A DNA stretch of 64,000 bases from positions 1-64,000 of the forward strand of contig CAAENX010000012.1 in assembly GCA_900757495.1 (NCBI GenBank), in the 5' to 3' direction. Positions 39,210-48,394 of this stretch are shown here, piece after piece. The position numbers and the translations under genes are program-made. Position 1 is the stretch's first letter; every line of letters begins with the position of its first letter. Under the pieces are notes generated by a model. That model was not told the origin of the DNA and did not search any database. It saw only the letters and a list, made by a program, of their open reading frames with translations. Source of the DNA: an uncultured Collinsella sp. (lineage in GTDB: Bacteria > Actinomycetota > Coriobacteriia > Coriobacteriales > Coriobacteriaceae).

Positions 39210-40049
39210 TTAGTGCTCTTGCGGCAGGCGCTTCTTGCCTTTGCGAGCACGGTTTCTAAAGTTCTCGACGGCTTCTTCCATGCCCAGAGGTACATAGGTG
39301 AGCTCATCGAGGTTATCGGGCAGGTAGCAGGCAAGGCTTTGCTCCTGCGCGCGGCCCGTCGCGAGCTGTTCATCGCTGGGTTGTGCGCCGGGTGTGGCGC
39401 AAATGCCATAGACGACGGCACCCATCTCGCGCGTGCGGCATTCATATTCGGTCTCGGGATGCTCGGGATGGTCGCGGCGGACGTCGTCGCTTACCCAAAG
39501 CGTATCGTAGCCGGCCGCGGCAAACTGTCCCAGGGCGTAATCGCGCAACGGCTTGCTATCGGTGCGCAGTGTGACGGTAGCGCCGGCTGAAAAGAGCGGG
39601 CGGTAGAGCATCAGATGGTCGACATGGACGAGTCGTTTTTTAGCGTACTTGGCCTTGGGCTGCGGCGTGGGAAAGTTAATGGTGATGGCATCGAGCTCGC
39701 CTGCGGCAAACAGCTGTGGCAGCGATGCGGCGCCTCGGGGCAGGACGAGTGCGTTGGATAGCCCCTGTTCGCAGATTTTCTGTGCGGCATAGGCGATGCA
39801 GATGGGCTCCTGGTCCATGCCGATAAAGAGCGTGTCGGGCTCACGGCGAGCGCGCTCAACCAGATAGGTGCCTTTGCCGCAGCCCAGATCCAGATGAAGG
39901 TGTTCGAAGGGCTTGCTGCCTGCGGGCGCACAGGCCTTGCGCCAATCTCCGACATAGGCCTCGGGGTTCGTCTCAATCGCATCGGCGTAGCGCTCCAGGC
40001 GCTCCTCGAGCACAAAGTTCTTAGGCGTGCGAACGTGGACGGCTCCCAT
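39210..40049 (-). CDS. trmB: TrmB-like tRNA (guanine-N7)-methyltransferase
   Basis: A 279-aa SAM-dependent methyltransferase that should methylate G46 of tRNA. H-L-D-L-G-C-G-K-G is the SAM loop (about 52-60), F-I-G-M-D-Q-E follows strand 2, and T-E-Y-E lies near the C-terminus as in TrmB. The signature F-P-D-P-W-P-K reads F-P-T-P-Q-P-K here, so two conserved residues (Asp and Trp) differ. Extra C-terminal residues (about 215-279) exceed the usual length. It is probably a divergent TrmB; activity with the changed motif is uncertain. A GGAACGT/ACGTTCC dyad lies upstream at 40072-40093. Confidence 0.75.
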   Translation of the reverse strand: MGAVHVRTPKNFVLEERLERYADAIETNPEAYVGDWRKACAPAGSKPFEHLHLDLGCGKGTYLVERARREPDTLFIGMDQEPICIAYAAQKICEQGLSNALVLPRGAASLPQLFAAGELDAITINFPTPQPKAKYAKKRLVHVDHLMLYRPLFSAGATVTLRTDSKPLRDYALGQFAAAGYDTLWVSDDVRRDHPEHPETEYECRTREMGAVVYGICATPGAQPSDEQLATGRAQEQSLACYLPDNLDELTYVPLGMEEAVENFRNRARKGKKRLPQEH

Positions 40050-40071
40050 GAGGCTCCTTGGTCATAAGTAT

Positions 40072-40093
40072 GGAACGTATGGCTGCACGTTCC
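40072..40093. repeat. Short dyad upstream of trmB-like gene
   Basis: GGAACGT-N8-ACGTTCC, 23 bases before the trmB-like start on the minus strand. Could be an operator or part of a terminator of the upstream methyltransferase gene. Confidence 0.4.
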
Positions 40094-40166
40094 GTCAATG
40101 GGTTGAAAAGGGCGGGCATAGATTGCCCGAAAGATGCGGTGTGGCTCGGTGGCGAGTCGTCGGTGC

Positions 40167-41039
40167 CTACAGGCGTTTGAGGATTACATAGCGGTTGAGC
40201 TCTCCGCTGCGACCGTCGGCATGGAAGCGCTCAAGCTCGCGTACGGGGACCTCACCGCTCTTGTAGAACGTGCGGACGCCGCGCACCAGGTCGGTGATCT
40301 GCTGATCGTCAAAGTGATGGCAATAGCGGTAGGCGTGGCGGTCGTTTTGCCAGCCAATGAGGTGATCGCCGGCTTCAAACTGCGCTGAATCGTAACCCTC
40401 AAACGGCGGGGTGAGCTCGGCGCGGGCCTCGGCTCGAACGGCCTTGCGCGCCATGCGCTCGTCGTTCATAAACTCCCAAAAGCTGATGGCGATGATGCCG
40501 CCTGGGCGCGTCTGGCGCACCAGGGCGTCGAGCACGCGTACGCGGTACTCGCACGACGGCACGTGGTGCATAAAGCCAAAGCAGACCGAGATGTCGGCGA
40601 GCGGGGCGTCGAAAAGCGCGTCAGGCGCCTCGGCGGGATTGAGTTTCATGAGGGCATCGAGCACGTCGAGCTCCTGGAAGTGCAGGTTGGGAATGCGCAG
40701 CGCGTGGCCATGTGCATCGATGGCCAGGTCTTGGCACGAGTCGACGCCGTAAAACTCAAACGGGCAGCTGGCATCTGCCGAGGGGTTTGCGCCGTCGACG
40801 CCCTTGGCGGCAAGTGCGCCGCCGGCGGCAAAGTTCTCGAATCGCATATTGCCGCAGGCGAGATCGAAGACGCGGACGGGATGCTCGATCGTGGCGACGT
40901 CGAGCTGTTCGAGCGCAATGTCCATGGTGCGCACCCAGCCGGGCCACGGGGCCTGGCGCGTATCGGAAAAGGAGGCGGAGTGCTCGCGATAGAACGTGTT
41001 GTTGAGCTGGATGAGCGATGAGGCGAAATCGCGGTTCAC
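40167..41039 (-). CDS. Class I SAM-dependent methyltransferase
   Basis: About 290 aa. The SAM-binding motif is V-F-D-L-A-C-G-N-M-R-F (about 53-63), followed by Y-G-V-D-S-C and, further on, I-S-V-C-F-G-F-M-H-H-V-P and R-P-G-G-I-I-A-I-S-F-W, the usual motif order of small-molecule or tRNA wobble methyltransferases. GTG at 41037-41039 is taken as start because GGAGGGAG lies upstream; the frame is open further but that part has no coding character. Its target cannot be inferred. It lies upstream of the trmB-like gene, same strand. Confidence 0.75.
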   Translation of the reverse strand: MNRDFASSLIQLNNTFYREHSASFSDTRQAPWPGWVRTMDIALEQLDVATIEHPVRVFDLACGNMRFENFAAGGALAAKGVDGANPSADASCPFEFYGVDSCQDLAIDAHGHALRIPNLHFQELDVLDALMKLNPAEAPDALFDAPLADISVCFGFMHHVPSCEYRVRVLDALVRQTRPGGIIAISFWEFMNDERMARKAVRAEARAELTPPFEGYDSAQFEAGDHLIGWQNDRHAYRYCHHFDDQQITDLVRGVRTFYKSGEVPVRELERFHADGRSGELNRYVILKRL

Positions 41040-41306
41040 GGCGCGGAACTCCCTCCGTTGGCGGTGCGGAATTAACAGTACGACCATACTACCGTTAACG
41101 CCGCAACGGGGACAACCGAACTGCGGGTCATTGCTTTGTTTGGACACATTTCCGCAGCTCATATGTGCCCGCAACCGCCGGTTGTCAAAAATCTCACTAG
41201 AATAGGTGGCATGCTTTTGGCGGTGGCGGATAGATTTTTAACTGTGCAAGGCGCCTTAAGAACAAAAACGGTCCGGCGGCACGGCTGGCATAACATAGGA
41301 GGAACC

Positions 41307-42023
41307 ATGAATGTAGAAACTGCGCAGCGGCTCGCCGACCTTCGTCGCAGCAAGGGTTTTAGCCAAGAAGGGCTTGCACGAAAGCTGGGACTGTCACGCC
41401 AGGCGGTCAGTAAATGGGAGCGCGCGGAGAGCTCGCCCGATACCGAGAACCTGATCTCGCTCGCCAAGCTCTACGGTGTGAGCCTGGACGAGTTGCTCAA
41501 TCCGAGCGACGAGATCGAGGACGATATCGAATTTGAGAACGAGGACCGCGCCCGTCAGCGCGAGGCCGAGGCGGCAGAGCGCGCCCGTACCCATGAGGCG
41601 GCGGCACGCGCCACCGAGGCGGCAACACAGGCGAGTGACGCCGCCGCCAAGGCGGCGCAAGCGGCAAGCTGGAGTGCGCAGGCCGCCAATGCCGCTACGG
41701 CGCAGGCGACGAGTGGTGCTGCGGTTGGCTCGACTCCGGTGAAAGGCCCGTTCCAGTCGTTTCCGTATTGGGCCGTGTGCTGGCTGTTGTTCTTTTTGCT
41801 GATGTTCCTGTTTGATGGCGCCCCCTTTGCCGCTCTGATTTTCTTTACGATCCCCATCTATCACTGGGTGGCACGTGCGCTCGATGGCGATTGGGCGCGC
41901 GGGGATATTCGGGTCGGTCCGGCACCGGCGACAGCTAGGGCTCAGGATGTTTCCCCCGCTGTTGACGCTGACATGGCCGCCGCGACCACCGCTGAGCCGA
42001 GTGTCAAAGAAGGTGATGAATGA
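41307..42023 (+). CDS. XRE-family regulator with membrane segments
   Basis: A 238-aa protein with an XRE helix-turn-helix at residues 1-65 (L-A-R-K-L-G-L-S-R-Q-A-V-S-K-W-E-R-A), an Ala/Glu/Gln-rich helical linker of about 75 residues, and two hydrophobic helices (about 152-170 and 172-190) followed by a polar tail. TAGGAGG gives a firm start. Its stop overlaps the start of the DUF4097 gene (ATGATGA), so the two are translationally coupled. Probably a membrane-tethered or envelope-responsive regulator. Confidence 0.82.
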   Translation: MNVETAQRLADLRRSKGFSQEGLARKLGLSRQAVSKWERAESSPDTENLISLAKLYGVSLDELLNPSDEIEDDIEFENEDRARQREAEAAERARTHEAAARATEAATQASDAAAKAAQAASWSAQAANAATAQATSGAAVGSTPVKGPFQSFPYWAVCWLLFFLLMFLFDGAPFAALIFFTIPIYHWVARALDGDWARGDIRVGPAPATARAQDVSPAVDADMAAATTAEPSVKEGDE

Positions 42024-42919
42024 TGAAGCTCTCGCATGAATCGAAGGTGCGCCTGGGTGTTGGTATCGGAGCGTTTGTGCTCATCATTGGGCTTGTCTTG
42101 GGCACTTCGCGGCTATTGGCTCATTCCGATATGGTGCGTACGACCGGTATTCTATCTGGCAATTTGTCTGATTTTGACGATATGTTTGACGACGATGATC
42201 TCTTGGATAGCGGTAACTATTCCGCTCGGCCTCAGCGGCTTTCGAGCGAAACGTTTGATGCCGACGCGTTCCAATCGCTCGACTTGGACGTGACGTCGGG
42301 CACGGTCGAGGTCAAACACGTCTCTGGCGGCCCGGTGCGTGTTATCGAAAGCGGCCGCGTTGCGAAGGGGACGTCTGCCTCTGATGCGGCTACCCGGAAC
42401 CTTGCTGAGGTCAAGGGCTCTACGCTCAAGATCAGTCAGTTCGACTACGATGATAAGCGCGCGATTGACCGCACAATTACCATTGAGCTGCCGCGAGATG
42501 TTGCGGATAACCTGGTGGGCATTACGGCGAATGTAGGGTCGGGCGACCTGGCGGTCGCGGACATTGCGTGCCATGATCTGGATATAACGTTGAATTCGGG
42601 AGACGTTGAGTTTACGGGCACCGTGACCGACACCCTGAATGCCGAGGTCGGTTCGGGCGACATGACGTTCGAGCTCTACCAGGCGCCCGCGAAGTCGATG
42701 GACGTGAGCGTGGGCTCGGGCGACGTGGAGATGACGGTTCCGAACTCTACGGGCTTTAAGGCGAGCCTCACCTTGGGAAGCGGCGACTTCGAGAGCGATT
42801 TCCTTCCGCTTGGCTACGACGGCGAGACCATTTTGGATCTTGAATTCGATAACGGCGATAAGTCTGCCACGTATCGTTTTGAGGTCGGTTCGGGCGACAT
42901 GTCGTTTGATTCGGAGTGA
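42020..42919 (+). CDS. DUF4097 beta-strand repeat membrane protein
   Basis: A 299-aa protein with one N-terminal transmembrane helix (residues about 11-33), an acidic stretch (D-D-M-F-D-D-D-D-L), then repeated beta-strand units ending V-G-S-G-D or N-S-G-D (at least six times), the mark of the DUF4097/DUF4098 adhesin-like fold. It should sit in the membrane with the beta-repeats outside. Coupled with the XRE regulator upstream, as in envelope-stress modules of Gram-positive bacteria. A terminator follows. Confidence 0.85.
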   Translation: MMKLSHESKVRLGVGIGAFVLIIGLVLGTSRLLAHSDMVRTTGILSGNLSDFDDMFDDDDLLDSGNYSARPQRLSSETFDADAFQSLDLDVTSGTVEVKHVSGGPVRVIESGRVAKGTSASDAATRNLAEVKGSTLKISQFDYDDKRAIDRTITIELPRDVADNLVGITANVGSGDLAVADIACHDLDITLNSGDVEFTGTVTDTLNAEVGSGDMTFELYQAPAKSMDVSVGSGDVEMTVPNSTGFKASLTLGSGDFESDFLPLGYDGETILDLEFDNGDKSATYRFEVGSGDMSFDSE

Positions 42920-42964
42920 CGGGTGGTTTTCGGAGACCCGCAAACGTAGCCGCGCTGTTTGATG

Positions 42965-42998
42965 AAGGCGCCGGAGCCGAGATCGGCTCCGGCGCCTT
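42965..42998 (+). terminator. Terminator after DUF4097 gene
   Basis: Perfect 15-bp stem AAGGCGCCGGAGCCG/CGGCTCCGGCGCCTT with a 4-nt loop, followed by T-rich sequence. Confidence 0.85.
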
Positions 42999-43016
42999 TG
43001 CCTTTACAATGGGGTC

Positions 43017-44924
43017 ATGGAACAGATTATTTTGAACATACTCGAGGCCCTGCGTCGCGGCGAGACTGTAGACGACAAGGCGCTCGTCAAACTGATACAT
43101 GCCGAGGCGCGCCGTGAGGGTGCCGATAAGCGCGACTTGGCCAAGCGCCGCCTGCTGCCGTTTTACCAGCGGGTGAAGCGCGAGGAACCGGCTCGTTGGG
43201 CTGGGTGGAATGTCGATGCCGCGCTGGAACGTCGACTGCTGCAGGTGCTGCGCATGAAGCCGCGTCGCACGGCTTCGGGCGTGGCGACCATTACCGTCAT
43301 CACCAAGCCCTGGCCATGCTCGGGCGATTGCCTGTTTTGCCCCAACGATCTGCGCATGCCTAAAAGCTATCTGCACGCCGAGCCGGCGTGCGCCCGTGCA
43401 GAGCAAAACTGCTTCGATCCATATCTGCAGGTGAGTGCTCGTCTGACCGCGCTTTCGCAGATGGGGCATGCGACCGATAAGATTGAGCTCATCGTGCTCG
43501 GTGGCACCTGGAGTGACTATCCGCAAGGCTATCAGACATGGTTTATGTCGGAGCTTTTCCGTGCGCTCAATGACGATGCCGTCGCCGGTGTGGCGGCTAA
43601 TCCCATGCTGGCGCGTCCGGGTATTAGTCGTGCAGAGGCCGGGCGCCTGCTCGATGACGCTCCAGCCGATGCCCTGCCGCCGGTGGTGGCGGAGCGTCGC
43701 GAGCGCTATCGGGCCGCCGGCATTGCGATCGATGAGGTTGAGCTTGCGAGCGGTGTTGCCGGCGAACAGGAGCGCGTAGATGCTGCCGTGGGTGGCTATA
43801 ACCGCGCGGTGCGTCGTCTGTACGGCCCCGGCACGCCGTGGGACGAGGTCGCCGAGTGGCAGACGGCCACGATGGAGGAGCTCGAGCGTCAGCAGCGCAT
43901 CAACGAGACGGCGAAGCATCGCGTGGTGGGGCTCGTTATCGAGACGCGCCCCGATGCCGTAACGCCGCAGGCGCTTACGCTTATCCGCCGCCTGGGCTGC
44001 ACCAAGATTCAGATGGGTATCCAGAGTCTCGACCAGCATTTGCTCGATATCAACGAACGTCGCATTTCGTTGGCGCAGATCGAGCGGGCGTTTTCGCTCG
44101 CGCGCCTGTTTGGCTTTAAAATCCACGCGCATTTTATGCTCAACTTGCTGGGCGCCACGCCCGAGGGGGACAAGCGCGACTACGAGCGCTTTATGGCCGA
44201 AGGGGCCTTTATGCCCGACGAGGTCAAGGTCTACCCGTGTGCGCTCATCGAGGGTTCGCGCCTGGTGGGTTGTTACGAGCGTGGCGAGTGGCGCCCCTAT
44301 ACCGAGGAAGAGCTGCTCGATGTATTGGCCGACGACATCGTGGTGACGCCGGCGTTCTGCCGCATTAGCCGCATGATTCGCGACTTTAGTTCCGACGACA
44401 TCATGGTGGGCAACAAGAAGCCCAACCTGCGTCAGCTCGTTGAGAACCGCCTGGCTGCTCGGGGTGACGGTGCGACGGTGCGTGAGATTCGCTATCGCGA
44501 GATCAGTACCGCGGGTGCCGACCTGGATGAGTTGACCCTTGACGAGGAAGTAGCGTACGAGACGCCGGTGACTTACGAGCGCTTTTTGCAGTGGGTGACG
44601 CCGCGGGGCAAGATTGCCGGCTTTTTGCGCCTGTCGCTGCCCGACCGTTCGTTTGTTGCCGCGCATGCGGACGAGTTGCCGACGACGCCGGACGAGGCGA
44701 TGATTCGCGAGGTGCATGTGTATGGCATGGCGGCGCGCGTGGGCGATCAGGGCCAGGCGGCTCAGCATCATGGATTGGGACGTTTGCTCGTGGAGCGTGC
44801 GTGCCAGATAGCTCGGGATGCCGGCTATGCGCGCATCAACGTGATCAGCGCGATCGGCACGCGCGAGTACTATCGCCATCTTGGATTTTATGACCATGGA
44901 CTCTATCTGCAGAAGGAGCTCTAG
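43017..44924 (+). CDS. Bacterial Elp3-like radical SAM / GNAT tRNA-modifying enzyme
   Basis: A 635-aa protein with the two-domain layout of Elp3. The radical SAM cluster motif is C-S-G-D-C-L-F-C (Cys101, 105, 108), followed by the family's S-Y-L-H and Q-T-W-F-M-S segments and V-G-L-V-I-E-T-R-P-D. The C-terminal about 160 residues are a GNAT acetyltransferase domain (Q-H-H-G-L-G-R-L-L-V-E, Y-Y-R-H-L-G-F). Elp3 forms 5-carbonylmethyl groups on wobble uridine of tRNA. The CxxxCxxC spacing is the canonical radical SAM one. The next gene starts at the base after its stop, so they form an operon. Confidence 0.9.
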   Translation: MEQIILNILEALRRGETVDDKALVKLIHAEARREGADKRDLAKRRLLPFYQRVKREEPARWAGWNVDAALERRLLQVLRMKPRRTASGVATITVITKPWPCSGDCLFCPNDLRMPKSYLHAEPACARAEQNCFDPYLQVSARLTALSQMGHATDKIELIVLGGTWSDYPQGYQTWFMSELFRALNDDAVAGVAANPMLARPGISRAEAGRLLDDAPADALPPVVAERRERYRAAGIAIDEVELASGVAGEQERVDAAVGGYNRAVRRLYGPGTPWDEVAEWQTATMEELERQQRINETAKHRVVGLVIETRPDAVTPQALTLIRRLGCTKIQMGIQSLDQHLLDINERRISLAQIERAFSLARLFGFKIHAHFMLNLLGATPEGDKRDYERFMAEGAFMPDEVKVYPCALIEGSRLVGCYERGEWRPYTEEELLDVLADDIVVTPAFCRISRMIRDFSSDDIMVGNKKPNLRQLVENRLAARGDGATVREIRYREISTAGADLDELTLDEEVAYETPVTYERFLQWVTPRGKIAGFLRLSLPDRSFVAAHADELPTTPDEAMIREVHVYGMAARVGDQGQAAQHHGLGRLLVERACQIARDAGYARINVISAIGTREYYRHLGFYDHGLYLQKEL

Positions 44925-45803
44925 ATGAACAAGCCAAGTGTTTCTGCCGGCGTCGTTGCCGGCGTTGCCCTGGGAGCCGCGGCGCTCGGTGCTGCCGCCG
45001 TCGCTGTTCGCGCTGCCTGTCTGCAGGTCGCGAGGACCCGCAATGGGCTGGCGCGCGTGAAGCGCGTGCACGATGAGGGCGGCGATGAGATTCGCGTGTT
45101 GGTGCAAGGCGGCGTCTACCAAAGCGCAAGCTACGTTGGCGAGCGTTGGGCGGAGCCCGTCTTTGCGTACTATCGTGCGTTTGACGATGCGTTTGAGGCC
45201 GAGGATGCAATGCGTGACGCTTATGGTCACGGTATCGACCGTGTGCTTATGCTGGGCGGCGGCGGGTTTGCCTATCCCAAGTTTGCGCTGATGTCGCACG
45301 AGAGCTTGCGCATGGATGTCATTGAGTACGATGCCGAGATTACGCGCCTGGCGCGCCGTTGGTTCTACCTGGACGAGCTGGAACGCACGGTGGGCGATCG
45401 CTTGCGGGTGATTACCGCCGAGGCTCGCTCGTATCTGGGTGTGACGAGCGTGGGCCATCGTCGCTACGACGTGGTCGTGAGCGATTGCTTTGGCGGTGCC
45501 GAGCCCGTGCGCGAGCTGGCGACCGTTGAGGCGCTGCGTCTGGCGCGGGGCAGCCTGAACCCCGGGGGTATCTACGTGGCCAATATCGTGAGCGCAAACG
45601 AGGGGAGCGATGTGACGTTCCTTCGCGACTGCGCTGCCACGGCACTCGAGGTATTCGCCCACGCCTGGGTGGTCCCATGCGGCGATGCAGAGTTCGGCGG
45701 CGAGGAGAACTACCTGCTCATCGCTAGCGACGGTGACTATGCCTTTGCCGAAGCCGTGCCCTTCGACACCGACTTCCTCGGCACCGTCCTTCACGACAAG
45801 TAA
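44925..45803 (+). CDS. Spermidine synthase-like methyltransferase-fold protein
   Basis: A 292-aa protein with a hydrophobic Ala-rich N-terminal helix (about 8-30) and a Rossmann fold of the spermidine synthase family: V-L-M-L-G-G-G-G-F-A-Y-P, M-D-V-I-E-Y-D-A-E-I, and Y-D-V-V-V-S-D-C-F-G-G. The polyamine-synthase D-x-x-D substrate pair is not obvious, so polyamine synthesis is doubtful. It abuts the Elp3 gene with no gap, hinting at a linked role. The N-terminal helix may anchor it to the membrane. Confidence 0.78.
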   Translation: MNKPSVSAGVVAGVALGAAALGAAAVAVRAACLQVARTRNGLARVKRVHDEGGDEIRVLVQGGVYQSASYVGERWAEPVFAYYRAFDDAFEAEDAMRDAYGHGIDRVLMLGGGGFAYPKFALMSHESLRMDVIEYDAEITRLARRWFYLDELERTVGDRLRVITAEARSYLGVTSVGHRRYDVVVSDCFGGAEPVRELATVEALRLARGSLNPGGIYVANIVSANEGSDVTFLRDCAATALEVFAHAWVVPCGDAEFGGEENYLLIASDGDYAFAEAVPFDTDFLGTVLHDK

Positions 45804-45831
45804 GTCTCCCCGTCCCAAAAAAAGACTGGTC

Positions 45832-48276
45832 CTAGGCGTGGTCGCGCCAGCTACGGACACGCTGCTTCATGCCCTCTATGTCGAGCACGCCTTCGGCAAA
45901 GCCCTTGCGCACGAGCTCTTCGGGAACAAACTCGTCGTAGCGGTCAAAGTAAGGCACCTCGCCAGGATAGACGAGCTCGATGGGATCGAAGTCCTTCTCG
46001 GCCTCGGCGGCGAGCACCTCAAAGAACGTCTCCTCGTCGGCCTTCATCTTAAACTGCATAAAGTACGGGCGTGACGGGTCGAGTCCGCGAAGGCCCAGCT
46101 CCGCGGCACATTTAATCTTGAGCATGCGCTCGAGCGCCAAAAAGGCGTAGCTGCCCAGCCAGGGGAAGAGCACCCAGGTATCGCCGCCCAGGTTGATGAG
46201 CGGCTTGGTTCCCGCACCCGAAATCTCGGCCGTATGACGAGCCTGTGCTAAGCGGGCCCGTGCGTTACCCATAAGGTACGGATATGCCGCGTGCTCGTTG
46301 AGCGCCTTGCGCATGCGCTCGAGTACGTGTGTATTGATGTCGCCGGGGCAGTCGCCAAAGTAGGCCGGAACCCGGCCCTTGACCTGCGTGGCAAAGACGG
46401 TGTGGCGCCTCCAGTCCACTTCCTCGACAATCCAGCAGTGTCCGGCGATGGCGATGCGCTCACCGGGCGGTGGCGGATTGACGATCGTGCCCAACTCGGC
46501 CGACTCGCTGCGAACGGTGAACTCCTCGTTTTCCTGGAATACGGCGTAGAACTTAAAGTTGTTAATGATGCGCTCACCCGCGAGACCCACGATGAGCCCA
46601 CCGCCCTCGGTGACTTGGATATGGTCGATCTTAATGAGGTGACGCAGCAGTACGCGATAGTCATCGGCCGAGATGCGATGGAAATAGCTGAGCGTGAGCA
46701 CGCGCTGGGCAAGCTCTGCCGGCGTGAGTTCGCCGGTACTGGCAAGCGTCGACATAGTCTGGTGGTAGAGCAGGCTGTAGGGGAGTCGATCGAGCTCGGG
46801 CGGCTCGACCCACTTTTCCTCGCGATAGAGTTGTACGAGCGCGATTCCCTGCAGGAGCTTCCAAGGAATGGTCTCGGGCATCATCGTGCGCGGCTCGGGT
46901 TCTTCCTCGCGCATGACAAACCACATCTCGGGTGGAAGGTCGCGACGGCCTGTGCGCCCCATGCGCTGCAAAAAGGAGCTGACGGTAAACGGCGCGTCAA
47001 TCTGGAAGGCGCGCTCCAGGCGGCCGATATCGATACCGAGCTCCAGCGTAGAGGTGGTGACGGTTGTCTGCGCCTGCTCCTCGTCGCGCATGAGCTCCTC
47101 GGCCGTCTCGCGCAGCGATGCCGAAAGGTTGCCGTGGTGGATGAGAAAGCGGTCGGGCTCGTGTCGACTTTCGCAGTAGCTGCGCAGCATGGAGCACACG
47201 GCCTCTGCCTCCTCGCGCGAGTTGGCAAAGACCAGGCACTTGCGGCCGCGCGTATGCTCAAAGATATAGCCCATACCGGGGTCGGCGTTGTCGGGTGCCG
47301 TGTCGGTGGGGTTGAGAAGCGCCTGCTCGGCCGCTCGCGGGATGTCGACTTCGCCCTCGGGGGCCGAGGAAGTGCGACGGTCTTTGGGAGCGGCCTTGCC
47401 CCGCGCCTGCTCGCGACGTTGACGGCGTTCTTCCTGTGCAAGCTGTCCGCTGTGGCACATGTCTTGTCCGGATGCGGGCAGCGCCGCGGGCGCCGCCGTC
47501 TCAATACGCTCGCACGCAAGCACTTCGGCCTCTTGAGGACCCGTGCTCTCGAATCCCCGCTGCTGCGCCTGGGGGCCCGAGTTGTAGAAGTGCTCCATGG
47601 AGATACGCCACACGCGGCGCGGTTCTTCAAAGCGGGGGATAACGCAGTCGCGCCCCGTTCCCTGTGAGAGAAAAGCGCCCGTGCGCTCGGGGTCGCCGAT
47701 AGTGGCCGAAAGGCCAATGCGGCGAGGTTGCACGCCGGCCATGCGCGAGAGTCGCTCGATAAGGCAGAGCGTCTGACCGCCACGGTCGCCGCGCATGAGC
47801 GAATGGACCTCGTCGATGACCACATAGCGCAGGTCGCAAAACATGCGCGGGATCGCCATGTGCTTATGGATCAGGAGCGCTTCGAGTGACTCGGGCGTAA
47901 TCTGCAAGATGCCGCTCGGTTTTTTGATGAGTTTGGCCTTGTGTGACTGCGAGACATCGCCATGCCAGTGCCAGACAGGGATATCGGCCTCTTCGCAGAG
48001 GTCGTTGAGACGGACGAACTGATCATTGATGAGCGCCTTGAGGGGGCCGATGTAGAGGGCGCCCACGCTTGCGGGCGGGTTCTCCCAAAACTCGGTCAGG
48101 ACGGGAAAGAAGGCTGCCTCGGTTTTGCCGGAAGCCGTGGATGCCGTCAGGAGCACATTATCTTGCGTGTTAAAGATGGCGTCTGCCGCTGCAACCTGGA
48201 TAGAGCGCAGACTCTCCCAATCGTGGGAGTAGATGAAGTCTTGGATAAACGGAGCATATCTGTCAAAGGCGTTCAC
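45832..48276 (-). CDS. Lhr-like SF2 helicase of the TerB/BrxD operon
   Basis: An 814-aa DEAD/DEAH helicase. Walker A T-A-S-G-K-T is at 47-52, D-E-V-H at 155-158, L-S-A-T-I-G motif III near 185, and the second RecA domain has T-S-T-L-E-L-G-I-D-I and Q-R-M-G-R-T-G-R-R, as in Lhr-type DNA helicases. About 100 low-complexity residues (about 235-330) interrupt the two RecA domains. The C-terminal 300 residues contain a winged-helix-like region. GTG at 48274-48276 with GAGGAGG upstream is the start. Third gene of the operon; repeat copy C lies in the 116-base gap before it. Confidence 0.88.
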   Translation of the reverse strand: MNAFDRYAPFIQDFIYSHDWESLRSIQVAAADAIFNTQDNVLLTASTASGKTEAAFFPVLTEFWENPPASVGALYIGPLKALINDQFVRLNDLCEEADIPVWHWHGDVSQSHKAKLIKKPSGILQITPESLEALLIHKHMAIPRMFCDLRYVVIDEVHSLMRGDRGGQTLCLIERLSRMAGVQPRRIGLSATIGDPERTGAFLSQGTGRDCVIPRFEEPRRVWRISMEHFYNSGPQAQQRGFESTGPQEAEVLACERIETAAPAALPASGQDMCHSGQLAQEERRQRREQARGKAAPKDRRTSSAPEGEVDIPRAAEQALLNPTDTAPDNADPGMGYIFEHTRGRKCLVFANSREEAEAVCSMLRSYCESRHEPDRFLIHHGNLSASLRETAEELMRDEEQAQTTVTTSTLELGIDIGRLERAFQIDAPFTVSSFLQRMGRTGRRDLPPEMWFVMREEEPEPRTMMPETIPWKLLQGIALVQLYREEKWVEPPELDRLPYSLLYHQTMSTLASTGELTPAELAQRVLTLSYFHRISADDYRVLLRHLIKIDHIQVTEGGGLIVGLAGERIINNFKFYAVFQENEEFTVRSESAELGTIVNPPPPGERIAIAGHCWIVEEVDWRRHTVFATQVKGRVPAYFGDCPGDINTHVLERMRKALNEHAAYPYLMGNARARLAQARHTAEISGAGTKPLINLGGDTWVLFPWLGSYAFLALERMLKIKCAAELGLRGLDPSRPYFMQFKMKADEETFFEVLAAEAEKDFDPIELVYPGEVPYFDRYDEFVPEELVRKGFAEGVLDIEGMKQRVRSWRDHA

Positions 48277-48342
48277 GGGGCCTCCTCTCAAAAACGAATC
48301 TCTCAACGCGGCTGGCAACGGCTTGCTGCATTGCTGCTTCAA

Positions 48343-48394
48343 CGTTTGCCCAGATAAAACCTGCCAAAATAAACCTGTCCCTTTTTGGCAGGTT
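48343..48394. repeat. Dispersed GGGACAGG repeat, copy C, inside the operon
   Basis: Reverse complement of copy B (23998-24047): CGTTTGCCCAGATAAAACC, AAAATAAACCTGTCCC and TTTTTGGCAGGTT. It occupies the gap between the ATPase and helicase genes and overlaps the ATPase stop codon by two bases. Confidence 0.85.

Noticed and set aside
40167..41174. Longer methyltransferase starting at 41174 with a C-x2-C zinc-like N-terminus
   Set aside because: The extra 45 residues lie in the divergent promoter region, lack a ribosome site and have no coding character; the GTG at 41039 has GGAGGGAG.
42768..45860. A very long open frame (over 1000 codons) on the minus strand
   Set aside because: It lies opposite the elp3 and spermidine-synthase-like genes, which have clear motifs. 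Its translation is rich in Arg/His/Ala without any domain, the usual antisense pattern of GC-rich genes.
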